Of a stretch of 64,000 nt of DNA, positions 1-8,658 are shown in pieces (the first letter of the stretch is position 1; every line of letters starts with the position of its first letter). Origin of the DNA: Microbacterium paraoxydans. GTDB taxonomy: Bacteria > Actinomycetota > Actinomycetes > Actinomycetales > Microbacteriaceae. The notes beneath the pieces were generated by a model. The model was not told where the DNA came from. It saw nothing but the letters and a program-made list of their open reading frames with translations, and made no database searches. The position numbers were made by a program, and so were the translations under genes. The DNA lies in the NCBI RefSeq assembly GCF_020524545.1, contig NZ_JAIVLG010000005.1, forward strand, positions 83,910-147,909, read 5' to 3'.

Positions 1-174
1 ACGGCCGCCCTCGGAAGAGCACTGGCGCAGGACGTCGCTTTCGTCCCCGGCACGTCGTTCTACTCCGGCACCCCTGATCCTCGGACATTGCGCCTGTCCT
101 TCACGACCTACTCCCCTGCCCGGATCAGGGAGGGCTTGTCAAGGCTCGGTGCGGCATGGGGTGCGGACCGGTAG
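1..174 (+). CDS. C-terminal end of a MocR-type PLP-dependent aminotransferase (partial)
   Basis: Reading frame 1 is open from the window edge to a TAG at 172-174 and gives 57 residues. The pattern DVAFVPGTSFY, then LRLSFT, then IREGLSRLG is the usual C-terminal block of fold-type I aminotransferases of the MocR / 2-aminoadipate transaminase group. The Arg in LRLSFT normally binds the substrate carboxylate. The PLP-binding lysine lies outside the window, so substrate and exact subfamily cannot be given. The stop codon overlaps the probable -10 box of the next gene. Confidence 0.75.
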   Translation, partial: TAALGRALAQDVAFVPGTSFYSGTPDPRTLRLSFTTYSPARIREGLSRLGAAWGADR

Positions 175-177
175 CGT
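172..177 (+). promoter_or_regulatory. Probable -10 box (TAGCGT) for the 184-483 gene
   Basis: TAGCGT ends 6 nt before the ATG at 184, the leaderless spacing seen many times in this window. Its TAG is also the stop codon of the aminotransferase. Confidence 0.45.
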
Positions 178-183
178 AAGGGG

Positions 184-483
184 ATGCGCTACCTCTTCAG
201 CACCGGACTCGTCGCTGCGATCTCCGCGGGTGTCTCCCTGCTGCGCGGCACCCGCGAGCAGCCCATCACCTGGCGCGCCCTCCTGTCCTGGCTGAGCTGG
301 GGCATCACGATGGCCCTGGCGATCGGTGCTGTCGTCGACCTGAACCGCGAACGTCGCGGTGTGCTGGTCGACGCCGACTCGCCGCAGTCCGTGAAGAAGG
401 CGAAGAAGGCTCAGCGACTCCAGTTCCGCTCGCAGAAAGCACTCGCCGACACCCAGGACCACGCGAAGGACGCACGGCGGTGA
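184..483 (+). CDS. Small membrane protein of unknown function
   Basis: This 99-residue protein has an N-terminal hydrophobic segment (about residues 5-20), a second one (about residues 36-52), and a basic, charged C-terminal tail rich in Lys and Arg. That suggests a two-helix membrane protein with a cytoplasmic tail. I do not recognise a family. The ATG is preceded by AAGGGG with no spacer, too close for a normal ribosome site, and a TANNNT box lies 6 nt upstream, so the transcript may be leaderless. It sits between an aminotransferase gene and the convergent thiolase gene, and the context gives no functional clue. Confidence 0.6.
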   Translation: MRYLFSTGLVAAISAGVSLLRGTREQPITWRALLSWLSWGITMALAIGAVVDLNRERRGVLVDADSPQSVKKAKKAQRLQFRSQKALADTQDHAKDARR

Positions 484-507
484 GTCCGGTCATCCTCCAC
501 GCTGGCG

Positions 508-1698
508 TCAGCGTGTGAGGATGAGCGCCTCGCCCTGGCCACCTCCGCCGCAGAGCCCGACCGCTGCGATTCCTCCGCCCCGACGCGCGAGCTCGTGCAC
601 GGCGTGAACCACGAGACGGCTGCCGGATGCACCGATCGGGTGGCCGATCGCGATTCCACCGCCGTGGATGTTCACGATTGCGTCATCCAGTCCGAGCTCC
701 TTCTGTGAACGTGCCACGACGGCACCGAACGCCTCGTTGATCTCGACGAAGTCGATGTCCGCGGGCGTGATGCCCTGCTTCCGGCACGCACGCTCGATCG
801 CACGCGCCGGCTGCGCCTGTAGCGAGTTGTCCGGCCCTGCCGTCTGACCGCTGGCCCCCACCCGGGCGAGGACGGGCCAGCCCTTTTCGTCAGCCGTGCG
901 CCGCGTGGTGACGATCACGGCCGACGCGCCGTCGGAGATCTGGGACGAGTTCCCCGCGGTGATCGAGCCGCCCTCGGCGAAGGCGGGGCGCAGGCCGGCA
1001 AGCGTCTCGACGGTGGTGTCGGGGCGGACGCCCTCATCACTCGTGACGCGCACCGGCTCTCCGCGTCGCTGCGGCACCTCGACCGTCACGATCTCCGCAT
1101 CGAAGATCCCCGCCTCCTGCGCCGCCGCCGCGCGCTGGTGCGACAGCGCGGCGACCCGATCCTGCGCCTCTCGAGTGAGTTCGAAACGGGCGTTGTGGCG
1201 CTCCGTGGACGCGCCCATGCTCTCGCGATCGTAGGCGTCGGTGAGTCCGTCGTACGCCATGTGGTCGAGGACCTCGACGCTCCCGTACGTCCACCCCTCG
1301 CGCGATCCCATGAGCATGTGCGGCGCCCGGGTCATCGATTCCATGCCCGCTGCCACGACCACGTCCGCGTCGCCCACGGCGATCATCCGAGCCGCATCGA
1401 TGATCGCCGTCAATCCGGACAGACACACCTTGTTCACCGAGTGGGCCGGCACATCCCAGCCGATGCCCGCGCCGATCGCCGCCTGGCGCGCGGCGTTCTG
1501 CCCGGAGCCGGCGGCCAGAACCTGCCCCACGATGACCGCACCGATGTCCGCCGGATCGACCGAAGCCTGCGCGAGCGCGCCGCGGATCGCGAAGGATCCC
1601 AGTTGCGGCGCCGTGAAAGGGGCCAGTTGTCCCTTCAGCCGCCCCTGGGGTGTGCGGGCCGCGGAGACGATGACGATGTCGTTCTCGGTGTCGTTCAT
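508..1698 (-). CDS. Thiolase (acetyl-CoA C-acetyltransferase family)
   Basis: This 396-residue enzyme of the thiolase fold cleaves or forms beta-ketoacyl-CoA. The nucleophilic Cys is C92 (NKVCLSG), the catalytic His is H353 in GHPIGASG, and the second Cys is C383 in CGGGGQG, so the active site looks complete. It is the last gene of a three-gene operon: its ATG overlaps the stop of the CoA-transferase B subunit by 4 nt. Next to a 3-oxoacid CoA-transferase, the expected job is splitting acetoacetyl-CoA into two acetyl-CoA. A beta-ketoadipyl-CoA thiolase role is the alternative and cannot be excluded from sequence alone. Confidence 0.9.
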   Translation of the reverse strand: MNDTENDIVIVSAARTPQGRLKGQLAPFTAPQLGSFAIRGALAQASVDPADIGAVIVGQVLAAGSGQNAARQAAIGAGIGWDVPAHSVNKVCLSGLTAIIDAARMIAVGDADVVVAAGMESMTRAPHMLMGSREGWTYGSVEVLDHMAYDGLTDAYDRESMGASTERHNARFELTREAQDRVAALSHQRAAAAQEAGIFDAEIVTVEVPQRRGEPVRVTSDEGVRPDTTVETLAGLRPAFAEGGSITAGNSSQISDGASAVIVTTRRTADEKGWPVLARVGASGQTAGPDNSLQAQPARAIERACRKQGITPADIDFVEINEAFGAVVARSQKELGLDDAIVNIHGGGIAIGHPIGASGSRLVVHAVHELARRGGGIAAVGLCGGGGQGEALILTR

Positions 1699-2360
1699 GG
1701 TGCAGGGGTCCTTCCCTCGAGGAGATCCGGGTGGATGGTGAGCGCGGGCTGTGTCGCGACGACGACCTCATCGACGGTGACCCCGGGTGCCGTCTCGACG
1801 AGCACGAGCCCGTCGCCCGTGACGTCGATCACAGCCAGGTCGGTGATGATCCGATCGACCACCGCTCGGCCGGTCAGCGGGAGTGTGCACTCGTCGACGA
1901 TCTTGGCCGAACCGTCCTTCGCGACGTGCTCCATGAGCACGATCACCCGCGCCGCCCCGTGGACGAGATCCATGGCGCCACCCGGCCCCTTGACCATCTT
2001 GCCCGGGATCATCCAGTTCGCGAGATCGCCGCCTGCAGACACCTGCATGGCGCCGAGGACAGCGGCATCGATCTTGCCGCCACGGATCATTCCGAAGCTC
2101 GTGGCCGAGTCGAAGAACGCGGCCCCTGGCAGCGTCGTGACGGTCTCCTTGCCGGCGTTGATCAGGTCGGGGTCGACGGCGTCCTCGCCTGGGTAGGGCC
2201 CGACGCCGAGGATGCCGTTCTCGGACTGCAGCACGACGGTGGTTCCGGCGGGTACATGGTTGGGCACGAGCGTGGGCAGACCGATACCGAGGTTCACGTA
2301 GGCGCCGTCCGGGAGTTCGGCCGCGGCTCTGGCAGCCATCTGGTCTCGCGAGAGTGCCAT
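1695..2360 (-). CDS. 3-oxoacid CoA-transferase subunit B
   Basis: This 221-residue beta subunit moves CoA from a donor such as succinyl-CoA to a 3-oxoacid. The family signature is [12 protein letters not shown] near residues 48-59, whose Glu is the CoA-accepting catalytic residue, after the GIGLPTLVP motif. The start is the ATG at 2360 (MALSRDQM), one base after the stop of subunit A. The open frame runs further upstream but reads as an out-of-frame shadow of subunit A. The stop overlaps the thiolase start (ATGA), so all three genes look translationally coupled. The substrate may be acetoacetate or 3-oxoadipate. Confidence 0.9.
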   Translation of the reverse strand: MALSRDQMAARAAAELPDGAYVNLGIGLPTLVPNHVPAGTTVVLQSENGILGVGPYPGEDAVDPDLINAGKETVTTLPGAAFFDSATSFGMIRGGKIDAAVLGAMQVSAGGDLANWMIPGKMVKGPGGAMDLVHGAARVIVLMEHVAKDGSAKIVDECTLPLTGRAVVDRIITDLAVIDVTGDGLVLVETAPGVTVDEVVVATQPALTIHPDLLEGRTPAP

Positions 2361-2361
2361 C

Positions 2362-3135
2362 TCAGGCTCCTTCCACAGCGACGGTCCGCCGTTCGATGCG
2401 CTTGGGGATGTCGGTACCGACCTCGACGACGCGGTGCACGAAGACTCCGGGCAGGTGGATGCTGTCAGGATCGAGCTCGCCCGGCTCCACGAGTCTTTCG
2501 ACCTGCGCGATGCAGACCCGGCCCGCCATGGCGGCGAGGGGGTTGAAGTTGCGCGCCGCCTTGTTGAAGACGAGGTTGCCGTGGCGGTCCCCCTGCACAG
2601 CGTGCACGAGGGCGAAGTCGGTGACGATCGCCTCTTCGAGGACGAAATCCTTGGGCTCGCCGTCCACATCGAACGCGCGGATGTCCTTGACGGGAGAGGC
2701 GATGGCGATCGAGCCGTCAGAGTTGTATCGACGGGGCAGACCGCCTTCAGCGACCTGAGTGCCCACGCCGGTCTGCGTGTAGAAGGCCGCGATGCCCGAG
2801 CCGCCGGCCCGCAGCTTCTCGGCCAGTGTCCCTTGGGGAGTGAGCTCGAGTTCGAGCTCGCCGCTCAAGAACTGACGCTCGAACTCCTTGTTCTCCCCCA
2901 CGTAGGACGAGGTCATCTTCCGGATGCGCTGCGCGGACAGGAGCACACCGAGCCCCCAGTCGTCCACGCCGCAGTTGTTGCTCACGACGCTGAGGTCCTT
3001 CGTCCCCTGGGCGAGCAGTGCCTCGATCAGCGCGATCGGGTTGCCGGACAGCCCGAAGCCGCCGACGGCCAGCGAGGCACCGTCCGGGATATCGGAGACG
3101 GCCTCGGCCGGCGACTCCCATTGCTTGTCGATCAC
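2362..3135 (-). CDS. 3-oxoacid CoA-transferase subunit A
   Basis: This 257-residue alpha subunit contains the CoA-transferase loop [10 protein letters not shown] near residues 24-33 and the [12 protein letters not shown] block. The chosen start is the GTG at 3135 (VIDKQWESP). It has AAGGAG six bases upstream and fits the family N-terminus; the longer open frame adds 17 residues of unrelated character. It is the first gene of the A-B-thiolase operon and is divergent from an IclR-family regulator, which suggests inducible breakdown of a 3-oxoacid. Confidence 0.9.
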   Translation of the reverse strand: MIDKQWESPAEAVSDIPDGASLAVGGFGLSGNPIALIEALLAQGTKDLSVVSNNCGVDDWGLGVLLSAQRIRKMTSSYVGENKEFERQFLSGELELELTPQGTLAEKLRAGGSGIAAFYTQTGVGTQVAEGGLPRRYNSDGSIAIASPVKDIRAFDVDGEPKDFVLEEAIVTDFALVHAVQGDRHGNLVFNKAARNFNPLAAMAGRVCIAQVERLVEPGELDPDSIHLPGVFVHRVVEVGTDIPKRIERRTVAVEGA

Positions 3136-3226
3136 GTCTGCTCCTTCGACTGCGTGCTTCTCTCCAGCTTCCCTCTCACCGGGCACCCGCGGGAGTCCGG
3201 TCTTGTGATGTGGTCAGATCCGACGG

Positions 3227-3232
3227 TAGCGT
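3227..3232 (+). promoter_or_regulatory. Probable -10 box (TAGCGT) for the IclR gene
   Basis: TAGCGT ends 7 nt before the ATG at 3240 and no Shine-Dalgarno sequence is seen. This predicts a leaderless or near-leaderless transcript. The box lies in the intergenic space shared with the divergent CoA-transferase operon. Confidence 0.5.
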
Positions 3233-3239
3233 CCACCAT

Positions 3240-4028
3240 ATGGAATCCGTTGGCCGTTCCGTCCCCGGCGCGCAGGCGATCGCCAGAGCAGCCCGCCTGC
3301 TGCGCCTCGTGACCTCCTCCGGCGTCGAAGGCGCGAGCTTGCACGGCCTTGCCCGCGCCGCCGATCTGTCCCGCTCGACCGCCCACCGCCTCCTGAGCGC
3401 GCTGAGGGCCGAGGGACTGGTCGATCGCGACGAGGACAGCACGCTCTGGATGCCCGGGCCCGAGCTGTTTCTCATGGGCTCCGTAGCGGCCGCTCGCTAC
3501 GACGTGACCGCGCTGGCTCGGGACATCGTGCGCTCGCTGGCCGTCAAGACCGAGGAGAGCGCGTTCTTCTCGGTACGGCGTGCGGACGAGACGGTGTGCC
3601 TGCTGCGCGAAGAGGGCTCGTTTCCGATCCGCTCCTTCGTGCTGAGCGAAGGGGTGCGATTCCCGCTCGGCGTGGCGAGCGCAGGACTCGCGATCCTGGC
3701 GTTCCTTCCTGACCACGATGTGGACGCGTACCTCGGTCGTCATCCCGAGCTCGAAAGCGGGTGGGGGCGTGCGCACGGCCCCACGGCCCTGCGCACGCGG
3801 CTGACCGAGACGAAGGAGCGCGGATACTCGGTGAATCCCGGACTGATCGTCGAGGGCAGCTGGGGAATCGGCGCGGCTGTGTTCGATCGCAGCGGGCGAC
3901 CGGAGTGGGCACTGAGCCTGACCGGCGTGGAGTTCCGGTTCGGCCCGGATCGTCTGCCAGAGCTCGGGAGGACCCTTCTCGCGCATGCCCACCAGCTCTC
4001 CGCACGGATCGCCGGGTCTCGACGCTAG
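3240..4028 (+). CDS. IclR-family transcriptional regulator
   Basis: This 262-residue regulator has an N-terminal winged helix-turn-helix (about residues 10-75, with LARAADLSRSTAHRLLSALRAEGLV as the recognition region) and a C-terminal IclR effector-binding domain (FPLGVASAGLAILAFLP is typical). The start is the ATG at 3240, where family similarity begins. The longer frame upstream is an Arg-rich shadow over the CoA-transferase gene. Divergent orientation to the CoA-transferase/thiolase operon with a gap of about 100 nt makes it the likely local regulator, responding to a 3-oxoacid or a related metabolite. Confidence 0.88.
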   Translation: MESVGRSVPGAQAIARAARLLRLVTSSGVEGASLHGLARAADLSRSTAHRLLSALRAEGLVDRDEDSTLWMPGPELFLMGSVAAARYDVTALARDIVRSLAVKTEESAFFSVRRADETVCLLREEGSFPIRSFVLSEGVRFPLGVASAGLAILAFLPDHDVDAYLGRHPELESGWGRAHGPTALRTRLTETKERGYSVNPGLIVEGSWGIGAAVFDRSGRPEWALSLTGVEFRFGPDRLPELGRTLLAHAHQLSARIAGSRR

Positions 4029-4048
4029 ATCGATTTACATATCACTCG

Positions 4049-4057
4049 GTATATACT
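4049..4057 (+). promoter_or_regulatory. -10 box and 8-bp palindrome upstream of the marR gene
   Basis: TATACT (4052-4057) ends 7 nt before the ATG at 4065 and overlaps the perfect palindrome GTATATAC (4049-4056). It is a good leaderless promoter with a candidate MarR operator across the -10 element. The repressor assignment is inferred from position. Confidence 0.5.
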
Positions 4058-4064
4058 GGCTGGT

Positions 4065-4502
4065 ATGAATCGTTCGGACGTCATTCCCTCGCTGGTGCTC
4101 TCGGGGTACGCCCTGGGACGTATCGCCGCCCAAGATGCCGGCAACGACGCGCCCGCCGCCCAGTGGCGGGTGCTGAGCCTCTTGGAGCAGGCGGGCGCGC
4201 GGCGAGTGGGAGAGCTCGCTGCCGCCGCCCGCACGACCCAGCCCGGGATGACGAGACTCATCGGCGGCCTGGAACGTGAGGGACTCGTGCTCCGCTCCCC
4301 CGACGCCGACGACTCCCGAGCGATCGTCGTCGACATCACACCGCGAGGTGCGGCTGCCCTCGCCGAGTGGCGTGCGGAGTTCCGCGCGACGCTCGCGCCG
4401 CGGTTCGCCGCGTTGAGCGACGAGGACTGGTCGACTCTCACGCGTGCAGCGGAGATCCTCGCCGCGCACACCACCACAGAACGAACAGGAGAATCCCGGT
4501 GA
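4065..4502 (+). CDS. MarR-family transcriptional regulator
   Basis: This 145-residue MarR-type winged helix protein has the core AQWRVLSLLEQAG, VGELAAAARTTQPGMTRLIGGLEREGLV and the wing DDSRAIVVDITPRG. There is no leader: the start codon follows a -10-like TATACT by 7 nt. Its stop codon overlaps the GTG of the MFS gene (GTGA), so the two are cotranscribed and probably translationally coupled. The usual arrangement is a regulator that represses its own operon until a drug or small aromatic molecule binds. Confidence 0.9.
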   Translation: MNRSDVIPSLVLSGYALGRIAAQDAGNDAPAAQWRVLSLLEQAGARRVGELAAAARTTQPGMTRLIGGLEREGLVLRSPDADDSRAIVVDITPRGAAALAEWRAEFRATLAPRFAALSDEDWSTLTRAAEILAAHTTTERTGESR

Positions 4503-5728
4503 ACACCCCCACGACGCCATCGGTGTGGAAGCAACCCGCTCAGGTCTGGGCCGTCGCCTTCGCGTGCGTCGTCGCCTTCATGGGTATCGGCCTCGTTGAT
4601 CCGATCCTCCCCGCGATCGCCGATTCGCTCCAGGCTTCTCCGGTGGAGACCGAGCTGCTGTTCACCAGCTACCTCCTCGTCACCGGACTCGCGATGCTCG
4701 TCACGAGCTGGATCTCCAGCCGGATTGGCGCCAAAGCCACGCTGTTGACCGGCCTCGCGCTGATCGTGGTCTTCGCTCTCCTCTGCGCGATGAGCGGCAG
4801 CGTCGATGCGGTCATCGGCTTCCGAGCCGGATGGGGGCTCGGAAACGCGCTGTTCATCTCGACGGCGCTCGCGACCATCGTGGGCGCGGCCTCAGGCGGT
4901 AGCAGCGCGGCGATCGTCCTGTACGAGGCCGCCCTCGGCCTCGGCATCGCCGTGGGCCCTCTCCTCGGTGGTGTCCTCGGCGAGCAGAGCTGGAGAGGAC
5001 CGTTCTTCGGCGTCGTCGTGCTGATGGCGATCGCGTTCGTCGCCGTGCTCGTGCTGCTCCGCGGCCCGGGCGAGAAAAGGACGCCGGTCCCGTTCTCCGC
5101 CCCCTTCACCGCTCTGCGTCGGCCCGCACTCGCGACGCTCGCGATCGCCGCGCTGTTCTACAACATCGGCTTCTTCGTGCTGTTGGCCTTCTCACCTTTC
5201 CCGCTCGGCTTCGGTGCACTCGGGATCGGCCTCACCTTCTTCGGCTGGGGAGTCGCCCTTGCCATCACGAGCGTCTGGGTCGCCCCCGCGCTGATGCGCA
5301 GGATGCCACGAACCCGCATCATCCTCACCGTCCTCCCCTTGCTCGCGGTCGATCTGGTCGTCGCCGGATTCGTCGTCGGGAGCGCTCCGGCCCTGGTGGC
5401 GTGCATCGTCGTCGGAGGTCTGCTGCTCGGTGTGATGAACACCGTCCTCACCGAGGCCGTGATGGAAGCCACGGATCTCCCGCGCTCGGTTGCATCCTCC
5501 GCTTATTCTGCGGTGCGCTTCCTCGGAGGTGCGATGGCACCGCCGCTCGCAGCCCTGCTGTGGCACGCGTTCAACGCCACGGTGCCGTACTTCTTCGCCG
5601 CGGTGTCCGTGCTGCTCGCCGCCGCGACGGTGTTCCTCGGTCGCCGCGTGCTCGCGCACATCGACGACGATCCGAAGGACACCGCCGCGGAGGACGCCGC
5701 GGCCATCCTCGTCGGCGACGCGGCCTAG
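4499..5728 (+). CDS. MFS drug-efflux transporter (DHA1 type)
   Basis: This 409-residue protein of the major facilitator superfamily has about 12 hydrophobic segments. The N-terminal GIGLVDPILPAI block and the stretch YEAALGLGIAVGPLLGG (DHA1 motif C-like) indicate a drug:proton antiporter. The start is the GTG at 4499, with AGGAG 7 nt upstream and a 4-nt overlap with marR. The longer open frame upstream is a shadow. The C-terminal tail is short and acidic. The MarR partner supports export of a toxic compound, but the substrate is unknown. Confidence 0.88.
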   Translation: MNTPTTPSVWKQPAQVWAVAFACVVAFMGIGLVDPILPAIADSLQASPVETELLFTSYLLVTGLAMLVTSWISSRIGAKATLLTGLALIVVFALLCAMSGSVDAVIGFRAGWGLGNALFISTALATIVGAASGGSSAAIVLYEAALGLGIAVGPLLGGVLGEQSWRGPFFGVVVLMAIAFVAVLVLLRGPGEKRTPVPFSAPFTALRRPALATLAIAALFYNIGFFVLLAFSPFPLGFGALGIGLTFFGWGVALAITSVWVAPALMRRMPRTRIILTVLPLLAVDLVVAGFVVGSAPALVACIVVGGLLLGVMNTVLTEAVMEATDLPRSVASSAYSAVRFLGGAMAPPLAALLWHAFNATVPYFFAAVSVLLAAATVFLGRRVLAHIDDDPKDTAAEDAAAILVGDAA

Positions 5729-5750
5729 CCCCGGTGCTCTCGCGGGGTGA

Positions 5751-7286
5751 TCATGGCCGCTCACGCCGCCGGCGCTGTGCAGACGCCGCGACGATCAGCC
5801 CCAGACCGAGCAGGACGCTCAGGCCTGATGCCCAGAGCAGCGCGTTCGGCGCTTCGCCACCCGTCGATGCGAGACTCTCAGTGAGCGGGAGCTCCGTCGG
5901 CGGACGCGGCGCGCCCGGCACTTCGGGCTCCTGCGGTTCCTCGGGCGTCACGGGAACGGGCGGAGAGAGCGGTTCAGCGACATTCGTCAGTATGACGTTG
6001 ACGACCGTTCCGCCGACGATCGTCACGTCGGCGCGTCCGTCGTCGCGCACGCGAACCCCCGTGCCGGAGAAGGACGGGGACCCCCAGGTCACTCCATCCA
6101 CCGCGGGGAGGTCGATCTCCTCGAGCGTGACGACGGTTCCGTTCGGCAGGGGGATGCTCGGTGCAGGCTCCCCCACCGTCACCGCGAGGGTCTGGCGCAC
6201 GAGTGGGTCGCCGTAGGTGTAGTCCACGGAGAACGTGGTTCCCGCGGGCACTGCCTCCGTCGCGCTGCCCTCGAGGATCTTCGCGAGGGAGAACGACCCC
6301 GTCGCGCCGCCTGTGCCCGTACCGCCGCCCGACGCCGTCCACACCTGGGTGTCGTGCACGACGGTCCCGCCGATGTCGGCGGTGTTGCCGAACACATCGC
6401 CCCGCTCGGCTTGCGTCGGGACGGTGTAGTACCTCACCACATACTGACGCGTCGCATCGATCGGGCCCGGGATCACGAGATGGAAGGCCGTGCCGGCCGC
6501 GTCCCACTCCCCCTGCCAGGCAGACACGTTCTGGCGGTCGTCCCCGGCGAGATCCGTCGACCATACCTGGAGAGAGCCATCGATGTTGCGGTGCGCCGCA
6601 CGGCCGTCGCCGGCGGGGTCGAGCGTGTCGTCGATCGTGATCGATTCGGAGCCCTCGAAGACAGCACCGGGGATCGAGAGCTGCCAGCCGATCCGGCCGT
6701 CTGCCATCTCCCAGGACCACTTGGCAGGGGCCGCCGGCGGCGGGCTCGGACGCACGATCCCGCTCCCTGGTATCGACACCGGCGTGGTCGTGCCGTCGAC
6801 GACGAACTCGACGGCTGTCTGCGCTGTCTGCTCCGCGGCGCTCACCAGGAACCACAGAGACCCAGCGAGATTCGTGCGACCGTCGACGTAGTCCGTGAGC
6901 GTGCAGGTCACCACGGGCGCGTCGTCTTTGGACACGGTGCACTCGGCGACTGTGCTGGTCGGGTCATCCTCCGCCGGAATCGTGAAGCTGGACGCCCATC
7001 CGGCGAACTCGCTCGGAAGCGTGAACCCGAAGGTCTGCCCGGCCGTCGCCCCGTCGGGGACCGACCAGGATGCGTCGATGCGAAGGCGCTCGTTCACCGT
7101 GACCGTGCCGCTCCCATCCTCTGTCGTGACGACGATGGACGACGGATCGATCGCCGCCGGATAGTCGTATTCCGCAGCGTGCGCGGGTGCTGTCGCTCCG
7201 ACGATGCTCCCGATCACCACCGCGAAAGCGCCGAACGCCGCTCCCCATCCCCGTCGGCGTACCGACCTCGTCTCCCAGTTGACCAT
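5751..7286 (-). CDS. Cell-wall anchored surface protein with LAxTG sorting signal
   Basis: This 511-residue secreted protein has a signal peptide at about residues 1-37 (basic start, hydrophobic core, cleavage near AHAAEY). It continues with two Ig-like/adhesin-type beta domains (about 40-330), a DUF5979-like domain (about 335-430), a Pro/Glu-rich wall-spanning stretch, then LASTG, a hydrophobic helix and an RRRRERP tail. LAxTG, in place of LPxTG, is the motif recognised by class E sortases of high-GC Gram-positives. GGAGG lies 6 nt before the ATG at 7286. A role in adhesion is inferred from the architecture, and no sortase gene is in the window. Confidence 0.82.
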   Translation of the reverse strand: MVNWETRSVRRRGWGAAFGAFAVVIGSIVGATAPAHAAEYDYPAAIDPSSIVVTTEDGSGTVTVNERLRIDASWSVPDGATAGQTFGFTLPSEFAGWASSFTIPAEDDPTSTVAECTVSKDDAPVVTCTLTDYVDGRTNLAGSLWFLVSAAEQTAQTAVEFVVDGTTTPVSIPGSGIVRPSPPPAAPAKWSWEMADGRIGWQLSIPGAVFEGSESITIDDTLDPAGDGRAAHRNIDGSLQVWSTDLAGDDRQNVSAWQGEWDAAGTAFHLVIPGPIDATRQYVVRYYTVPTQAERGDVFGNTADIGGTVVHDTQVWTASGGGTGTGGATGSFSLAKILEGSATEAVPAGTTFSVDYTYGDPLVRQTLAVTVGEPAPSIPLPNGTVVTLEEIDLPAVDGVTWGSPSFSGTGVRVRDDGRADVTIVGGTVVNVILTNVAEPLSPPVPVTPEEPQEPEVPGAPRPPTELPLTESLASTGGEAPNALLWASGLSVLLGLGLIVAASAQRRRRERP

Positions 7287-7321
7287 TCCGACCTCCAGTC
7301 GATCGTGCCCCGCGCAGGACT

Positions 7322-7335
7322 GCCGTGATCACGGC
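7322..7335. promoter_or_regulatory. 14-bp perfect palindrome upstream of the surface-protein gene
   Basis: GCCGTGATCACGGC is perfectly self-complementary and lies 36 nt before the ATG of the surface-protein gene. It could be an operator or a leader hairpin. No regulator is assigned. Confidence 0.4.
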
Positions 7336-7574
7336 TCGTGCGGGACTCCCCACGACAGAGACTGGCAGGCATCGCGATCTATTACGCGATATACCGAGAT
7401 GGGTGGTCGCGACTGCATATCTCATGCCTGAGCGCACGACGGGTGCGGGATGAGACGGCCGACGACGCACGATCGGAAGTCACGAACGCGACAACCGAAG
7501 TGGTGCAGGTCTCATTCGGTGTGCACGAACTCGCCGCCGGAGCAGACGAACACCCGGCACTTTGGACCGGACGC

Positions 7575-7611
7575 AAAAAACCCCTGAATCTGGCGAGAGA
7601 TCAGGGGTTTT
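7575..7611 (-). terminator. Rho-independent terminator of tRNA-Lys
   Basis: The arms AAAACCCCTGA (7577-7587) and TCAGGGGTTTT (7601-7611) form an 11-bp stem around a 13-nt loop. On the minus strand the stem ends in a run of T, directly after the tRNA. Confidence 0.85.
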
Positions 7612-7614
7612 CCG

Positions 7615-7687
7615 TGCACCCCCAGGGACTTGAACCCTGAACCCACTGATTAAGAGTCAGTTGCTCTGCCGATTGAGCTAGAGGTGC
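7615..7687 (-). tRNA. tRNA-Lys (anticodon CTT)
   Basis: This 73-nt cloverleaf on the minus strand has acceptor arms GCACCTC and GGGGTGC (one T-G pair), an anticodon stem ACTGA/TCAGT around the loop CTCTTAA with anticodon CTT, a T arm containing GGTTCAAGTCC, and discriminator A. The CCA end is not encoded. A strong terminator follows. Confidence 0.97.
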
Positions 7688-7828
7688 GTGGCCCGGGAGA
7701 ACCCCGGCCGAGGAATTACATTACCAGCCGACGGACCCCATGTGAAATCGAGGGCGGCTCGGGCGCGCCGCCGCTGACCCACACGGAAACCTGGCCGTTC
7801 GGCCCTCTGCCCGCGCGGCCGTGACGAC

Positions 7829-7834
7829 TATTCT
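7829..7834 (+). promoter_or_regulatory. Probable -10 box (TATTCT) for the hisN-like gene
   Basis: TATTCT ends 6 nt before the GTG at 7841 with no ribosome site between, so the transcript is probably leaderless. Confidence 0.55.
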
Positions 7835-7840
7835 GAGAGC

Positions 7841-8638
7841 GTGACCGACTCCCCCCACACCGCCCCTCTCCGCAGCGATCTCGATCTCGCACTTCGCCTC
7901 GCCGATGCCGCCGACGCACAGTCGCTCCCCCGCTTCGATGCCGCCGATCTGAAGATCTCGACGAAGGCCGACAACTCCCACGTGACGGACGCCGACCTGG
8001 CGACCGAGCGCGCCATTCGCCGTGTCCTGGAAGCAGAACGCCCGGACGACGGCATCTTCGGCGAGGAGTACGGCGCGCAGGGAAGCACACACCGTCAGTG
8101 GATCATCGATCCGATCGACGGCACGGCGAACTTCCTCCGCGGCGTCCCCCTCTGGGGCACGATGATCGCACTCGCGATCGACGGCGTACCGAAGGTCGGT
8201 GTCGTGAGCATGCCCGCTCTCGGGCGCCGATGGTGGGCGACCGCGGGCGGTGGAGCCTGGACCGCGACCGACGGTGAGCCGCGACGTCTGCAGACCTCTG
8301 CGGTCGACTCGCTCGACGACGCGAGCGTCAGTTTCCAGAGCATCGCGCAGTGGGCGGATGCCGGTCGTCTCGACACCCTGCTCAGCGTCGGCGCGCGGGT
8401 GTGGCGTGACCGTGCCTACGGTGACGTCTACGCCTACATGCTGCTCGCCGAGGGCCGCATCGACATGGTCGCGGAGTTCGGTGTCAAGGAGTACGACATC
8501 GCCGCTGCCGTCCCGATCGTGCGAGAGGCGGGCGGACGGATGACAGCCGTCGACGGAGCCGAGACGATCTCCGCGCGCTCGACACTCGCAACCAACGGCC
8601 GTCTCCACGACGACTTCCTGACGCTCATCAACGACTGA
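7841..8638 (+). CDS. hisN: Inositol monophosphatase family protein, histidinol-phosphatase type
   Basis: This 265-residue Mg-dependent phosphatase of the IMPase fold has metal ligands in GEEYG (E75/E76) and in WIIDPIDGT (D90, D93, with G94-T95), and the C-terminal EYDIAAAVPIVREAGG block. Actinobacteria use an IMPase-like HisN for the histidinol-phosphate step of histidine synthesis, and length and motifs fit that group. The his operon is not in the window, so general inositol-phosphate phosphatase activity remains possible. The GTG start follows a leaderless-type promoter. Confidence 0.82.
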   Translation: MTDSPHTAPLRSDLDLALRLADAADAQSLPRFDAADLKISTKADNSHVTDADLATERAIRRVLEAERPDDGIFGEEYGAQGSTHRQWIIDPIDGTANFLRGVPLWGTMIALAIDGVPKVGVVSMPALGRRWWATAGGGAWTATDGEPRRLQTSAVDSLDDASVSFQSIAQWADAGRLDTLLSVGARVWRDRAYGDVYAYMLLAEGRIDMVAEFGVKEYDIAAAVPIVREAGGRMTAVDGAETISARSTLATNGRLHDDFLTLIND

Positions 8639-8658
8639 TCCGAACGAAGAGGCCCGCG

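Larger units (their letters stand above)
7287..7614. other. Intergenic region between the surface-protein gene and tRNA-Lys
   Basis: No coding gene is supported here. The region holds the leader of the surface-protein gene on the minus strand, a 14-bp palindrome (7322-7335), an AT-rich patch near 7376-7400 that could contain its -10 element, and the tRNA terminator at 7575-7611. Confidence 0.6.
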
